From assembly GCF_014646255.1 (NCBI RefSeq), contig NZ_BMNC01000004.1:1-64000 (forward strand): 64,000 bases of DNA, read 5' to 3'. Within the stretch, counting starts at the first letter, position 1, and the number at the start of each line of letters is the position of its first letter. The stretch is from Lentzea pudingi. Lineage in GTDB: Bacteria > Actinomycetota > Actinomycetes > Mycobacteriales > Pseudonocardiaceae. The notes beneath the pieces were generated by a model, which was not told the origin of the DNA, did not search any database, and worked only from the letters and a program-made list of their open reading frames with translations. Below, piece by piece: positions 16,166-25,071 of this stretch. A program made the translations under genes and the position numbers.

Positions 16166-16187
16166 GCGCTGCTACCAGGGAGGTGCG

Positions 16188-17330
16188 ATGGCGGTTCGGA
16201 CCATTGGCGTGGCGGTCAACGGCGTCACCGGGCGGATGGGATACCGCCAGCACCTGGTCCGGTCCCTGCTGCCGTTGCGCGACGAGGGCGTGCGGTTGAG
16301 GGACGGGACCGTGCTGAAGGTGGAACCGGTCCTCGTGGGCCGCAACGCCGACAAGCTCAAGGAGATCGCCGAGCGCCACGACCTCGCGCGCTGGACGACC
16401 GACCTCGACGGAGCACTCGCCGACCCGTCGGTCGAGATCTACTTCGACTCGCAGGTCACGTCGAGGCACGTCGAGTCGATCACCAAGGCGCTCGAGGCGG
16501 GCAAGCACGTCTACACCGAGAAGCCGGTGTCCGACACGGTCGAGCAGGCGCTGGGACTCGCGCGCCTGGCCGACGAGCGGGGCCTGCGGCACGGTGTCGT
16601 GGCGGACAAGCTGTACCTGCCGGGCATCCGCAAGCTCAAGCGGCTGGTCGACGGCGGCTTCTTCGGCCGGATCCTCAGCGTGCGCGGCGAGTTCGGCTAC
16701 TGGGTCTTCGAGGGCGACTGGCAGCCCGCGCAGCGCCCGAGCTGGAACTACCGGGCGCAGGACGGTGGCGGCATCGTCTCGGACATGTTCTGCCACTGGA
16801 GTTACCTGCTGCACGACCTTTTCGGCCGCGTCGAGGCCGTCACCGCGAAGGCCGTAACCCACATTCCAACCCGGTGGGACGAGCAGGACAACGCCTACGA
16901 GGCGACCGCGGACGACGCCGCGTACGGGATCTTCGAGATCGAGAACGGCGTCATCGCCCAGATCAACTCGTCCTGGTGCGTGCGGGTGCGCCGCGACGAG
17001 CTCGTCGAGTTCCAAGTGGACGGCACCGAGGGGAGTGCGGTCGCGGGGCTGCGCGAGTGCTTCGTGCAGCCCCGCGCCGTCACGCCGAAACCGGTGTGGA
17101 ACCCGGATCTGCCGGTCACGCACCCGTTCCGCGACCAGTGGCAGCAGGTGCCGGACAACGAGGAGTTCGACAACGGCTTCAAGGTGCAGTGGGCGGAGTT
17201 CCTGCGCCACGTCTACGAAGGCGCGCCGTTCCCGCACGACTTCCGCGCGGGCGCACGGGGTGTCGCGCTGGCGGCGGCCGGTCTGCGGTCCTCTTCGGAG
17301 GGTCGCCGGGTGGAGATCGCCGATGTCTGA
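16188..17330 (+). CDS. Gfo/Idh/MocA family oxidoreductase
   Basis: 380 residues. An N-terminal Rossmann fold (GVAVNGVTGRMG, residues 7-18) and the EKP motif (E111-K112-P113 in VYTEKPVS), whose Lys is catalytic in this family, precede the mixed alpha/beta substrate domain with DMFCHWSYLL. It probably oxidises or reduces a ring hydroxyl of a sugar, inositol or sugar acid with NAD(P). The ATG at 16188 has GGGAGG upstream. First gene of a LacI-controlled operon; the downstream gene starts 8 nt inside it. Confidence 0.92.
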   Translation: MAVRTIGVAVNGVTGRMGYRQHLVRSLLPLRDEGVRLRDGTVLKVEPVLVGRNADKLKEIAERHDLARWTTDLDGALADPSVEIYFDSQVTSRHVESITKALEAGKHVYTEKPVSDTVEQALGLARLADERGLRHGVVADKLYLPGIRKLKRLVDGGFFGRILSVRGEFGYWVFEGDWQPAQRPSWNYRAQDGGGIVSDMFCHWSYLLHDLFGRVEAVTAKAVTHIPTRWDEQDNAYEATADDAAYGIFEIENGVIAQINSSWCVRVRRDELVEFQVDGTEGSAVAGLRECFVQPRAVTPKPVWNPDLPVTHPFRDQWQQVPDNEEFDNGFKVQWAEFLRHVYEGAPFPHDFRAGARGVALAAAGLRSSSEGRRVEIADV

Positions 17331-18351
17331 CACCGGTGAACGGATCGTGTTCGCCGCGGCACACGTCGTGGCGAAGGACCAACGAACCGTGGACTGGGAC
17401 GCCACTCTGGCGTTCCGGCACCACCTCTGGTCGCACGGCCTGGGCGTCGCCGAGGCCATGGACACCGCACAACGCGGCATGGGCCTCGACTGGCCGGCGG
17501 CCGCCGAGCTCATCCGCCGCAGCGCCGCCGAGAAGACCGGCAGGATCTGCGCGGGCGTCGCGACCGACCACCTCGACGGCGAACCCGGCCTCGACGAGGT
17601 GCTGCACGCCTACCTGGAACAGCTCGACGTCGTCCAGGAGGCCGGCGCCCAGCCGGTGCTCATGTGCTCACGGCAACTCGCGGCGGCGGCACGCGGCCCC
17701 GAGGACTACGAGAAGGTCTACGGCACGCTGCTCGACCGCGTCAGCGAACCCGTGGTCCTGCACTGGCTCGGCACCGCGTTCGACCCGAAGCTGGAGGGCT
17801 ACTGGGGTTCGGGCGACATCCCCCAGGCCACCCGGAACTTCCTGGAGATCATCCGCTCGCGGCCGGACAAGGTCGACGGCGTGAAGGTCTCGCTGCTCGA
17901 CGCGGGCCACGAGATCGGACTGCGGCGCGCGTTGCCGCAGGGCGTCCGCTGCTACACCGGCGACGACTTCCACTACCCGGAGCTGATCGCGGGCGACGCC
18001 GAGGGCCACAGCCACGCGCTGCTCGGCATCTTCGACCCGATCGCCCCGGTCGCGGCGAAGGCACTGGCGAACTTGGCCGAGGGCGACACCGAGGAGTTCC
18101 ACCGCATCATGGCGCCAACGGTTCCGTTGTCCCGCCATCTGTTCAGCGCGCCGACCTACTACTACAAGACGGGCGTGGTGTTCCTGGCGTGGCTCGCCGG
18201 CCACCAGGAACGGTTCCAGCTCCTCGGTGGTCTGGAGTCCGCGCGCAGCGTCGAGCACCTGGCCGAGGCGAAACGTCTCGCGGAAATCGCCGGTGTGATC
18301 GAACCGGAGTTCGCGGAACGGAGGTGGAGTGAATGGCTCGCCTCTCGCTGA
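17323..18351 (+). CDS. DUF993 family protein (aldolase-like TIM barrel)
   Basis: 342 residues. It matches DUF993, a family related in fold to dihydrodipicolinate synthases: GERIVFAAAHVVAKD at the start, AGVATDHLDGEP near residue 80, KVDGVKVSLLDAGHEIGLRR near residue 183 (Lys of a possible Schiff base in DGVKVSLLD), and FSAPTYYYKTGVVFLAWL. It could be a retro-aldolase or hydrolase acting after oxidation by the preceding gene (inference). It overlaps both neighbours (8 nt upstream, 19 nt downstream). Confidence 0.88.
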   Translation: MSDTGERIVFAAAHVVAKDQRTVDWDATLAFRHHLWSHGLGVAEAMDTAQRGMGLDWPAAAELIRRSAAEKTGRICAGVATDHLDGEPGLDEVLHAYLEQLDVVQEAGAQPVLMCSRQLAAAARGPEDYEKVYGTLLDRVSEPVVLHWLGTAFDPKLEGYWGSGDIPQATRNFLEIIRSRPDKVDGVKVSLLDAGHEIGLRRALPQGVRCYTGDDFHYPELIAGDAEGHSHALLGIFDPIAPVAAKALANLAEGDTEEFHRIMAPTVPLSRHLFSAPTYYYKTGVVFLAWLAGHQERFQLLGGLESARSVEHLAEAKRLAEIAGVIEPEFAERRWSEWLASR

Positions 18352-19139
18352 ACCAGGCCACGATCAAACGCGCGACGGTCGCCGAAGCCGTCGAAGGCTG
18401 TGCGCGGCACGGCATCGAGTCCATCGGGCTGTGGCGCGAACCCGTCGCCGACCACGGCCTCGACCGCACCGCGAAACTCGTCGCGGACGCCGGCCTGAGG
18501 GTGTCGTCGTTGTGCCGCGGCGGGTTCCTCACGGCCGTGGACAACCGCAGCGCGCTGGACGACAACCGCCGCGCGATCGACGAGGCGGCGGCGTTGCGCA
18601 CCGGCACGCTCGTCATGGTCGTCGGGGGAGTGGCGGCCGACAAGGACCTCGTCGGCGCACGTCAGCGCGTCGCGGATGCCATCGCGGAGCTCTCGGTGTA
18701 CGCGGCGCAGGCGGGCGTGATCCTGGCGCTCGAGCCGATGCACCCGGTGTTCTGCGCGGACCGCGGCGTGCTCTCGACGCTGTCCCAGGCACTCGACATC
18801 GCCGAACGGCACGAGTCGATCGGCGTCGTCGTGGACGCGCTGCACGTGTGGTGGGACCCGGACCTCGACGCGCAGATCGTGCGCGCGGGACCGCGCATCG
18901 CGTCGTACCAGGTGTGCGACTGGCTCACGCCCGTGCCCGCCGACGTCCTGCTCGGCCGCGGTTATCCCGGGGACGGCGACATCGACCTGCCCCGCCTGAC
19001 CAGGCAGGTCGCGGCGACCGGATACGCGGGGGACGTCGAGGTGGAGATCTTCAACGCGGCCATCTGGGCGGCGGACTTCGACGAGGTGATCGAGCAGGTG
19101 TCACGCAGGTACCACGACGTTGTGGAACCGGCGCTGTAA
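18333..19139 (+). CDS. Sugar phosphate isomerase/epimerase (xylose isomerase-like TIM barrel)
   Basis: 268 residues. Family features: HGIESIGLWREPVADHG, VMVVGGVAADKD, VILALEPMHPVF with a metal-ligand Glu, IGVVVDALHVWWDP with the Asp/His ligands, and a final EVEIFN Glu. This is the AP_endonuc_2 fold typical of sugar isomerases, epimerases and dehydratases. It starts within the DUF993 gene and is the last gene of the operon. With an oxidoreductase and a DUF993 protein it forms a compact sugar-catabolic module without a linked transporter. Confidence 0.9.
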   Translation: MARLSLNQATIKRATVAEAVEGCARHGIESIGLWREPVADHGLDRTAKLVADAGLRVSSLCRGGFLTAVDNRSALDDNRRAIDEAAALRTGTLVMVVGGVAADKDLVGARQRVADAIAELSVYAAQAGVILALEPMHPVFCADRGVLSTLSQALDIAERHESIGVVVDALHVWWDPDLDAQIVRAGPRIASYQVCDWLTPVPADVLLGRGYPGDGDIDLPRLTRQVAATGYAGDVEVEIFNAAIWAADFDEVIEQVSRRYHDVVEPAL

Positions 19140-19159
19140 CCACACCGGCGCGGGGAAGC

Positions 19160-19184
19160 CGGTCGTCGACGGCGGCGACGACCG
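19160..19184 (+). terminator. GC-rich hairpin after the sugar-catabolic operon
   Basis: CGGTCGTCG (19160-19168) and CGACGACCG (19176-19184) form a perfect 9-bp stem with a 7-nt loop 20 nt after the operon's stop. No T-run follows. It probably ends plus-strand transcription. Confidence 0.5.
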
Positions 19185-19256
19185 ACCCCGGCGTTGGTAC
19201 GTGTATAGCCGAGAACCAGCGCTGTTCGGAGCAGATTCGGGAGAAATTCTCCGCGA

Positions 19257-20291
19257 TCAGCCGCCGTTGACGAACCTGTAAACCTTTGCGCGGTGTTTCG
19301 GCTTCGTGGTCGTGATCTTGATGACGGCGTCGAACATCGCCCGCCCGAGCTCCGCGCGGGCCGCGACGGCCGGGTGCGTGGTGCTGAAGTCCTCGTCGTT
19401 CACGGCCTTGTCACCGGAGAACTCGCCCGACGCGAACATCGAGTAGATCAGGATCGCCCGGTTGTCCGCGCTGAACATGATCCCGGCCTCGTTGCGGCCG
19501 TCGGAGAACCAGCCGGCCTTCGTGGCCACGCGCAGCCGCTCGTTCGTCGTGAGGTTGAGCCGCACGCCGTCGGTGAAGCTGGCCGTGGCGCGCAGGATGT
19601 TCAGCAGGTACGCGGTGGACGCGGCCGAGAGCAGCTGGCCGTCGACCAGCTTCTGCAGCAACGTGTGCGTCTCGCGCGCCGTCGTGGTGCCGAGGAAGAA
19701 CCGGTTCGGGTTCGCGACCGGGACGACCTGGGTGTGCACGAAACCCTTGGACCGCAGGATCTCGTTGAGCTCCAGCGCCGGCACGACCAGGCCGCACAGG
19801 CGGACCGCGGTGTTGTCCGAGACGGTCAGCAGGTTCGCCAGCGCGTGGCCGACGGTGACCTCGCTCGGGTACGCGCCGTCGAGCGCGAAGATGCCGTCGG
19901 TGTCCTGGATGACGATCGCGGACGACACCGTGACCGTCTGGTCGAGCTTGACGAGCCCGCGGTCCACCTTGTCCAGCACGGCGACGGCGACCGCGATCTT
20001 GTTGACGCTGTAGGCCTCGACGACCTTGTCGGCGTTCTCGTCCACGGCGGACTTCGTCGTCCCGTCGAGGTCGGCGACCGTGATCAGCGACGACCAGCTG
20101 CCGCGCGCCTTGCGGGCCTGACGCCGGTAGACCTGGGCCACGCGCTTGCGCGACCGGTCGGCCGTCGCCGGGGAGCGTTCGATCTCCACCTCCGCGTCTT
20201 CCTGCGCTTGTGCTGCACCGTTGGAGCCGAGCACGGCCGTCGCGGCCGCGACGGTACCCAGCCCGAACACGGACCTGCGGTTCAAAGTCAT
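19257..20291 (-). CDS. Tat-exported class A beta-lactamase-like serine hydrolase
   Basis: 344 residues. The N-terminus NRRSVFGLGTVAAATAVLG is a twin-arginine signal, cleaved probably after AQA near residue 29. The serine hydrolase motifs are S95-V-N-K98 (SxxK), S158-D-N160 (SDN) and K258-A-G260 in place of KTG. The substitution and spacing suggest a penicillin-recognising or peptidase-like hydrolase rather than a proven resistance enzyme. The ATG at 20291 gives the Tat motif at the right place. Single gene, divergent from an SDR. Confidence 0.85.
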   Translation of the reverse strand: MTLNRRSVFGLGTVAAATAVLGSNGAAQAQEDAEVEIERSPATADRSRKRVAQVYRRQARKARGSWSSLITVADLDGTTKSAVDENADKVVEAYSVNKIAVAVAVLDKVDRGLVKLDQTVTVSSAIVIQDTDGIFALDGAYPSEVTVGHALANLLTVSDNTAVRLCGLVVPALELNEILRSKGFVHTQVVPVANPNRFFLGTTTARETHTLLQKLVDGQLLSAASTAYLLNILRATASFTDGVRLNLTTNERLRVATKAGWFSDGRNEAGIMFSADNRAILIYSMFASGEFSGDKAVNDEDFSTTHPAVAARAELGRAMFDAVIKITTTKPKHRAKVYRFVNGG

Positions 20292-20344
20292 GGGCCACAT
20301 CAAAACAGGCGGCACTGACAGTTCCCTGACTAGGGTTCCGGATC

Positions 20345-21025
20345 ATGGAAAACGTGTTCGTGGTGACCGGCGCCTCCCGCGGAATCGGGGCGGCGACCGC
20401 CTCCCTGGCAGCGCAGGCGGGCTATCGCGTGGTCAGAGCCTCGCGCTCGGCCGAAGAATCTGTCGGGGATCGCGGCTGGGACGCCCGATGCGACGTTTCT
20501 TCGTGGAATTCCGTGCAGGATCTCATGTCCCGTGTGGAGTCGCGCTGGGGCCGGATCGACGTCGTCTTCGCCAACGCGGGCGTGTCGGTGGACACGTCGT
20601 TCGTCTCTTCGTCGGGTGCCGAGCCGTCCGAATGGACGGACATGGTCGTCACGAACGTGTGCGGCCCGGCCTTCACGGCCTGCGCCGCCATGCCCGCACT
20701 GATCCGCTCAGGAGGCCACCTCGTGCTGACGGGCTCGGCCGCGGGCCGAGGCGTCCGCCCCGGCAACCTGTACTCGGCGACGAAGTGGGCGATCACCGGC
20801 CTGGCACAGGCGATCCGCGCCGAGGCCGTGGACACCGGCGTCAGGGTCACCGTGGTGCAGCCGGGCCTCGTGGACACCGACGCCATCCCGCCGTCGCGTG
20901 TGGACGACCCGAAGCTGGCACCGGAGGACGTCGGCCGGGCCGTGCTCTACGCCGTGTCCCAGCCGTCCACTGTGGACGTCAACGAGATCCTGCTGCGACC
21001 CACCGGCCAGGCCGCGCACCGCTGA
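20345..21025 (+). CDS. Short-chain dehydrogenase/reductase
   Basis: 226 residues, classical SDR: TGASRGIG (8-15), FANAG at 75-79, S131, Y143 and K147 (LYSATK). Its C-terminus lacks a lid extension. NADP preference is suggested by Arg in the glycine loop. It stands alone, with 53 bp to the divergent beta-lactamase-like gene and 3 bp to the convergent hydrolase stop. Substrate unknown. Confidence 0.9.
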   Translation: MENVFVVTGASRGIGAATASLAAQAGYRVVRASRSAEESVGDRGWDARCDVSSWNSVQDLMSRVESRWGRIDVVFANAGVSVDTSFVSSSGAEPSEWTDMVVTNVCGPAFTACAAMPALIRSGGHLVLTGSAAGRGVRPGNLYSATKWAITGLAQAIRAEAVDTGVRVTVVQPGLVDTDAIPPSRVDDPKLAPEDVGRAVLYAVSQPSTVDVNEILLRPTGQAAHR

Positions 21026-21028
21026 GCA

Positions 21029-21832
21029 TCACGCTCCGCCCAGGAACTCGACCAGCAGCCGGTTGACCTCGTCCGGCCGCTCCAGGTACCCGATGTGCCC
21101 GGCGCCCGAGACCTCCGCGTACCGGGCGCCGGGGATCACGTCCGCCACCTCGCGCGACAACCGCGGCGGCAGCACGACGTCGTCGGCGAACCCGATCACC
21201 AGCGACCGCACCGCGATGGCGCTGTAGGCCTCCAGGCGCGTGTCGTACTCGGCGAGACCGAGCTGGACGCGTTCACCCGCGCTGAAGCCGGAGCCGGCGA
21301 ACTCGTACATCTGCAGCCAGTCCTGGGCCACGACCGGGTCGGCCAGCGTCGTCTGCGACAGGTTCCGCACCACCGACGCCACCGCGTAGAACTGCAGCGG
21401 TACCTCGACGCCCTTGTCGTGCAGGTCGCACAACGCCTGCGACCACGCCTGCTGCACCGGTTCGGGCCGTCCGGCGGTCGCCATCATCACCGCCGACCGC
21501 ACCAGCGACGGGTGTGCCAGCGCCAGTTCCTGGGTGATCCGGGCGCCCAGCGACGTGCCGATCACGTGCGCCGGGCCACCCAGGTGCTCGATGAGCGCGG
21601 CGGTGTCGGCGACCATGTCGTCGAGCGTGAAACCCCCGGCGCACTCCGACGACGGCCTGATGCCGCGGTTGTCGAAGTACGCGACGCGGTACCCGGCCTT
21701 GACCAGCGCGGGCACCTGGTACGTGCGCCACACCCTGCCGGGACTGCCGGTGCCCATGACGAGCACGACGAGATCGCCGGAACCCTCGGTCTGGACGTTC
21801 AGCTCGATGCCGTTGAGCGGGACAAGCGCCAT
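21029..21832 (-). CDS. Alpha/beta hydrolase
   Basis: 267 residues. Nucleophile elbow GTSLGA (about residues 93-98), an acid in VIGFADDVVLPP and a histidine in SGAGHIGYLERP complete the triad; the oxyanion segment is VLVMGTGSPGRVW. The family covers esterases, C-C hydrolases and haloperoxidase-like enzymes. It is probably co-transcribed with the cupin gene upstream (10-bp gap). Confidence 0.9.
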   Translation of the reverse strand: MALVPLNGIELNVQTEGSGDLVVLVMGTGSPGRVWRTYQVPALVKAGYRVAYFDNRGIRPSSECAGGFTLDDMVADTAALIEHLGGPAHVIGTSLGARITQELALAHPSLVRSAVMMATAGRPEPVQQAWSQALCDLHDKGVEVPLQFYAVASVVRNLSQTTLADPVVAQDWLQMYEFAGSGFSAGERVQLGLAEYDTRLEAYSAIAVRSLVIGFADDVVLPPRLSREVADVIPGARYAEVSGAGHIGYLERPDEVNRLLVEFLGGA

Positions 21833-21842
21833 TCCCGAGATC

Positions 21843-22274
21843 CTAGAACCTGCACAGCGGCCGGATCACCGCATCGTGGGAGGGATAACGCGCGCACAGG
21901 TCGTCCGCGTGCCCGAACACCACGACGTCGTCGGTGTACGGCGGCACCACCACCGTGCCGACCAGCGACCAGTCACCGGCCGGAGTGCTGCCCTGCCACA
22001 CCCCGGCGGGCACCACGACCTGCGGGTTCGACGCGCTCAGCACCGGTTCGGTCACCGTGCCGTCCGGGTGCAGCAGCACCATCCGCAACGGCGACCCGGC
22101 GTGGAAGTGGTAGATCTCCAGGTGCTTCAGCACGTGCATGCCGGAGAAGTCCGGGCTGCGCAACAGGTACGCGATCGCGGACGCCTCCTCCGACCGGTGC
22201 GTCTGCGCGAAGTACCCGCCCTCGACGGGGAGTTCCCGCATGTCCAGCGAGGAAATCAACTGCTCAGGGGTCAC
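21843..22274 (-). CDS. Cupin family protein (DUF985)
   Basis: 143 residues from GTG. DUF985/cupin_5 features: LPVEGGYFAQTHRS near residue 15, IAYLLRSPDFSGMHVLKHLEIYHFHAG (read as IAYLLRSPDFSGMHV and LKHLEIYHFHAG), and VVPAGVWQGSTP. The fold binds small sugars or metals in some members; function here is unknown. The GTG overlaps the diguanylate cyclase TGA by 4 nt, so the two are translationally coupled. Confidence 0.85.
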   Translation of the reverse strand: MTPEQLISSLDMRELPVEGGYFAQTHRSEEASAIAYLLRSPDFSGMHVLKHLEIYHFHAGSPLRMVLLHPDGTVTEPVLSASNPQVVVPAGVWQGSTPAGDWSLVGTVVVPPYTDDVVVFGHADDLCARYPSHDAVIRPLCRF

Positions 22275-23755
22275 GTCATCTCCGGAAGCGGTGAACCGTG
22301 CACGACGACCATGCCCTTGCCGAGCCGCTTCGCCGTGTACATCGCGGCGTCCGCGGCCCCGAGCACGTCGTCGGCGGTGATCATGGGATCGTACGAGAAC
22401 CGTTGCGCCACACCGATGCTGGCGTGCACCCGGTGCACCCGGCCCAGCACCTCGTGCGGATGCGCCAGTGCGTCGAGCAGCCGCGAACCGATCTCGTCGG
22501 CGTCGCCGCCGTCGACCAGCACGCCGAACTCGTCACCGCCGAGCCGCGCCACCACGTCCTCGTCGCGGACGCTGTTCTCCAGCCGTGCGGCGACGTTGCG
22601 CAGGACGATGTCGCCCTCGGCGTGCCCGTTGTTGTCGTTCACGGCCTTGAAGCCGTCCACGTCGATGAACAGCAGGATCAACGGCCTGGAGCGGTCACGG
22701 ACCTCCAGCGCGCGCTCCAGCCGTTCGCGGAAGAGCGAGCGGTTCGCGACACCGGTCAACGGGTCGTGCGTCGCCTCGTGCCGTAGCTGTTCGCGAGAGA
22801 CGCGCAGCTGGTCCATCAGCCGGACGTTGTCCATCATCGTGAACAGCTGACGCATGATCACGAGGCACATGACCAGCAACCCGACGTAGATCTCGACCGG
22901 GTCGAGCCGGCCGCCGGTCGCGGTGTTCCAGATGACGAACAGGCCGGTGATCGCGAGCGGCAGGTACGGCACGAGCAGGTGCAGCATGTCGGCCGTGCGC
23001 ATGCGGCCGGGCGCGGGGTCGAGGTTGCGCACCGGAGCCAGCGCGCTCAGCAGGAACAACGCCGGGCACAGCATGAACCCGATGTCCGCGGCCGCCGGGA
23101 TCGCCGTGTTGCCCTTGGAGATGTGGAACGCGAACACCCAGCCCGACGACGACTGCGCGATACCGGCCAGTGCGACGAAAAGCATCGGCCACTGACGCAC
23201 GGCCTGATGCGTCCACGACATCACCACGATCGCCACGAGCAGCACGAGGTACGCGGCGGGATGCGCGACGACGGTGGCGAACCCGGGCCCTTCGGTGGCC
23301 CACGCACGGGTCAGCGACTCGAGCGCCGACACCCACGTCAGCACGAACAGCGACCCGATCACGATCAGCCCGTCGAGCACGACGACCGTGCGGCTGCGGT
23401 AGTTCGGCAGCAGGTCGTCGGCACGGCGTTTCTGCGCCTTCACGACGAGCGCGGCCAGGCAGAGGACCGGCACCATCGTGAACCCGAGCGGCGCGATCGT
23501 GGACGACGGCAGTTGCACGCCCATGATCTGCTGGCCCCAGATCCACGCGGACAGCCCGATCGTGAGGCTGGTCATCGCCGCGGTCATCCACCGGTCGCGT
23601 TTGCCGGCGTAGGCCACGAGAGCGGCGACGGCGAAGACGAGCTGCACGACCTTGTCGATTGCGATACCGATATCGCGGGGCGCGGCCAGGGCGGTGAGGA
23701 TGGCGATCGCCATGACGGCGCCGACGCACCCCGCAACGGCCCAGAACCTCTTCAC
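22271..23755 (-). CDS. Membrane-bound GGDEF diguanylate cyclase
   Basis: 494 residues from GTG. About ten hydrophobic segments span residues 5-310, then a GGDEF domain of about 165 residues starts at THDPLTGVANRSLF. The active-site GGDEF is intact (RLGGDEFGVL) and an RxxD inhibitory I-site (RDED) lies five residues upstream, so product feedback is expected. No EAL domain is present. It likely makes c-di-GMP in response to a membrane signal. Divergent from ruvC; first gene of a unit with the cupin gene. Confidence 0.92.
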   Translation of the reverse strand: MKRFWAVAGCVGAVMAIAILTALAAPRDIGIAIDKVVQLVFAVAALVAYAGKRDRWMTAAMTSLTIGLSAWIWGQQIMGVQLPSSTIAPLGFTMVPVLCLAALVVKAQKRRADDLLPNYRSRTVVVLDGLIVIGSLFVLTWVSALESLTRAWATEGPGFATVVAHPAAYLVLLVAIVVMSWTHQAVRQWPMLFVALAGIAQSSSGWVFAFHISKGNTAIPAAADIGFMLCPALFLLSALAPVRNLDPAPGRMRTADMLHLLVPYLPLAITGLFVIWNTATGGRLDPVEIYVGLLVMCLVIMRQLFTMMDNVRLMDQLRVSREQLRHEATHDPLTGVANRSLFRERLERALEVRDRSRPLILLFIDVDGFKAVNDNNGHAEGDIVLRNVAARLENSVRDEDVVARLGGDEFGVLVDGGDADEIGSRLLDALAHPHEVLGRVHRVHASIGVAQRFSYDPMITADDVLGAADAAMYTAKRLGKGMVVVHGSPLPEMT

Positions 23756-23855
23756 CCGTCACCCCTGTGATCGAAACCCGACCACCGTAGTGACGCCGGA
23801 GCGGACTTGTCGAACCGTGTCGGTGGCACTCACCCGCAGGCGCACCGGATATGGT

Positions 23856-23871
23856 TCGAACTGTTGTTCGT
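23856..23871 (+). promoter_or_regulatory. LexA (SOS) box upstream of ruvC
   Basis: TCGAAC-TGTT-GTTCGT matches the actinobacterial LexA consensus TCGAAC-N4-GTTCGA at 11 of 12 positions and ends 21 bp before the ruvC GTG. SOS control of ruvC is known in mycobacteria. Confidence 0.75.
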
Positions 23872-23892
23872 TCAGCGATCCGGGGAGCTGTT

Positions 23893-24459
23893 GTGCGCGT
23901 GTTCGGGGTCGACCCCGGTCTGACCAGGTGCGGCTTCGGCGTCGTCGACGGCGGGCCGGGCCGGGTCGTGCGCGCCGTGGCCGTCGACGTCCTGCGCACG
24001 CCCGTCGACGCTCCGCTGTCCGTGCGCCTGCACGAGCTGTACGACGGCCTCTGCGTGTGGCTGGACCGTTACGAACCACAGGTCGTGGCGATCGAACGGG
24101 TCTTCGCGCAGCACAACGTCCGCACCGCGATGGGGGTCGCGCAGGCGTCGGGCGTCGTCGCCCTGGCTGCCGCGCAACGAAACCTGCCGGTCGAGTTCCA
24201 CACGCCGTCCGAGGTCAAGGCCGCCGTCACGGGGTCGGGCCGCGCGGACAAGGCGCAGGTGACCGCCATGGTGACGAAGCTGCTCGGCCTCAAGGTGGCG
24301 CCGAAGCCGGCCGACGCGGCGGACGCGCTGGCGATCGCGATCTGCCACCACTGGCGCGCGCCGATGCGGTCGCGCATGGAAGAAGCACAGGCCAAGGCGG
24401 CCGAGCTGGCGCGGGTGCACAGGGCGAAGCTCGCCGAAGCCGCGAAGCGCGCCAACTAA
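23893..24459 (+). CDS. ruvC: Holliday junction resolvase RuvC
   Basis: 188 residues. RuvC cuts Holliday junctions symmetrically with RuvAB. Its acidic catalytic residues are visible: D7 ([10 protein letters not shown]), E68 (VVAIERVF), D141 and D144 ([13 protein letters not shown]). The GTG at 23893 is preferred over longer in-frame starts because GGGGAG precedes it, the protein then begins at the first beta strand, and the LexA box would otherwise lie inside the gene. First gene of ruvCAB. Confidence 0.97.
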   Translation: MRVFGVDPGLTRCGFGVVDGGPGRVVRAVAVDVLRTPVDAPLSVRLHELYDGLCVWLDRYEPQVVAIERVFAQHNVRTAMGVAQASGVVALAAAQRNLPVEFHTPSEVKAAVTGSGRADKAQVTAMVTKLLGLKVAPKPADAADALAIAICHHWRAPMRSRMEEAQAKAAELARVHRAKLAEAAKRAN

Positions 24460-24489
24460 CGTCCAGCAAGTGAAGTCCGGAGGAACCAG

Positions 24490-25071
24490 GTGATCTCGTC
24501 ACTGCGCGGCCAGGTGCAGCACGTCGGCCTCGACCACGCCGTCGTCGAGGTGGGCGGTGTCGGGTTCGCCGTCCAGATGACCCCGACCACGCTCGCCACC
24601 CTGCGCCGCGGCGAGGAGGCGAGCCTCGCGACCACGCTGATCGTCCGCGAGGACAGCCTCACCCTGTTCGGGTTCGCCGACGCCGAGGCCCGCGAGCTGT
24701 TCGGCCTGCTGCAGACCGTCAGCGGCATCGGCCCGCGGATCGCGCTCGCCACCCTCGCGGTGCTGGAGCCGGACAAACTGCGCCACGCGCTCGCCGAGGG
24801 CAACATCACCGTGCTCACCCAGGTCCCGGGCATCGGCAAGAAGGGCGCCGAACGCCTCATCATCGAGCTGCGCGACAAGGTCGGTCAGCTCGCCGCGCCT
24901 GCGACGCCCGCGCACAGCCAGACGCGTGACCACGTCGTCGAGGCGCTCCTCGGCCTCGGCTTCCCGGCCAAGTCCGCGGAGTCCGCGGTCGACGGCGTGC
25001 TGGCCGACAACCCCGAGCAGTCCACGTCCGCCGTCCTGCGCCGCGCGCTCGCGACCCTGGGGCGCAAGTGA
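24490..25071 (+). CDS. ruvA: Holliday junction branch migration protein RuvA
   Basis: 193 residues from GTG. The OB-fold domain I (residues 1-65, [20 protein letters not shown]) is followed by two HhH motifs ([19 protein letters not shown] and [19 protein letters not shown], the second at about 110-128) and a flexible linker to domain III, which contacts RuvB. RuvA tetramers hold the junction. Preceded by GGAGGAACCAG. It overlaps ruvB by one base, and its C-terminal domain has the expected ALLGLGF. Confidence 0.97.
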   Translation: MISSLRGQVQHVGLDHAVVEVGGVGFAVQMTPTTLATLRRGEEASLATTLIVREDSLTLFGFADAEARELFGLLQTVSGIGPRIALATLAVLEPDKLRHALAEGNITVLTQVPGIGKKGAERLIIELRDKVGQLAAPATPAHSQTRDHVVEALLGLGFPAKSAESAVDGVLADNPEQSTSAVLRRALATLGRK

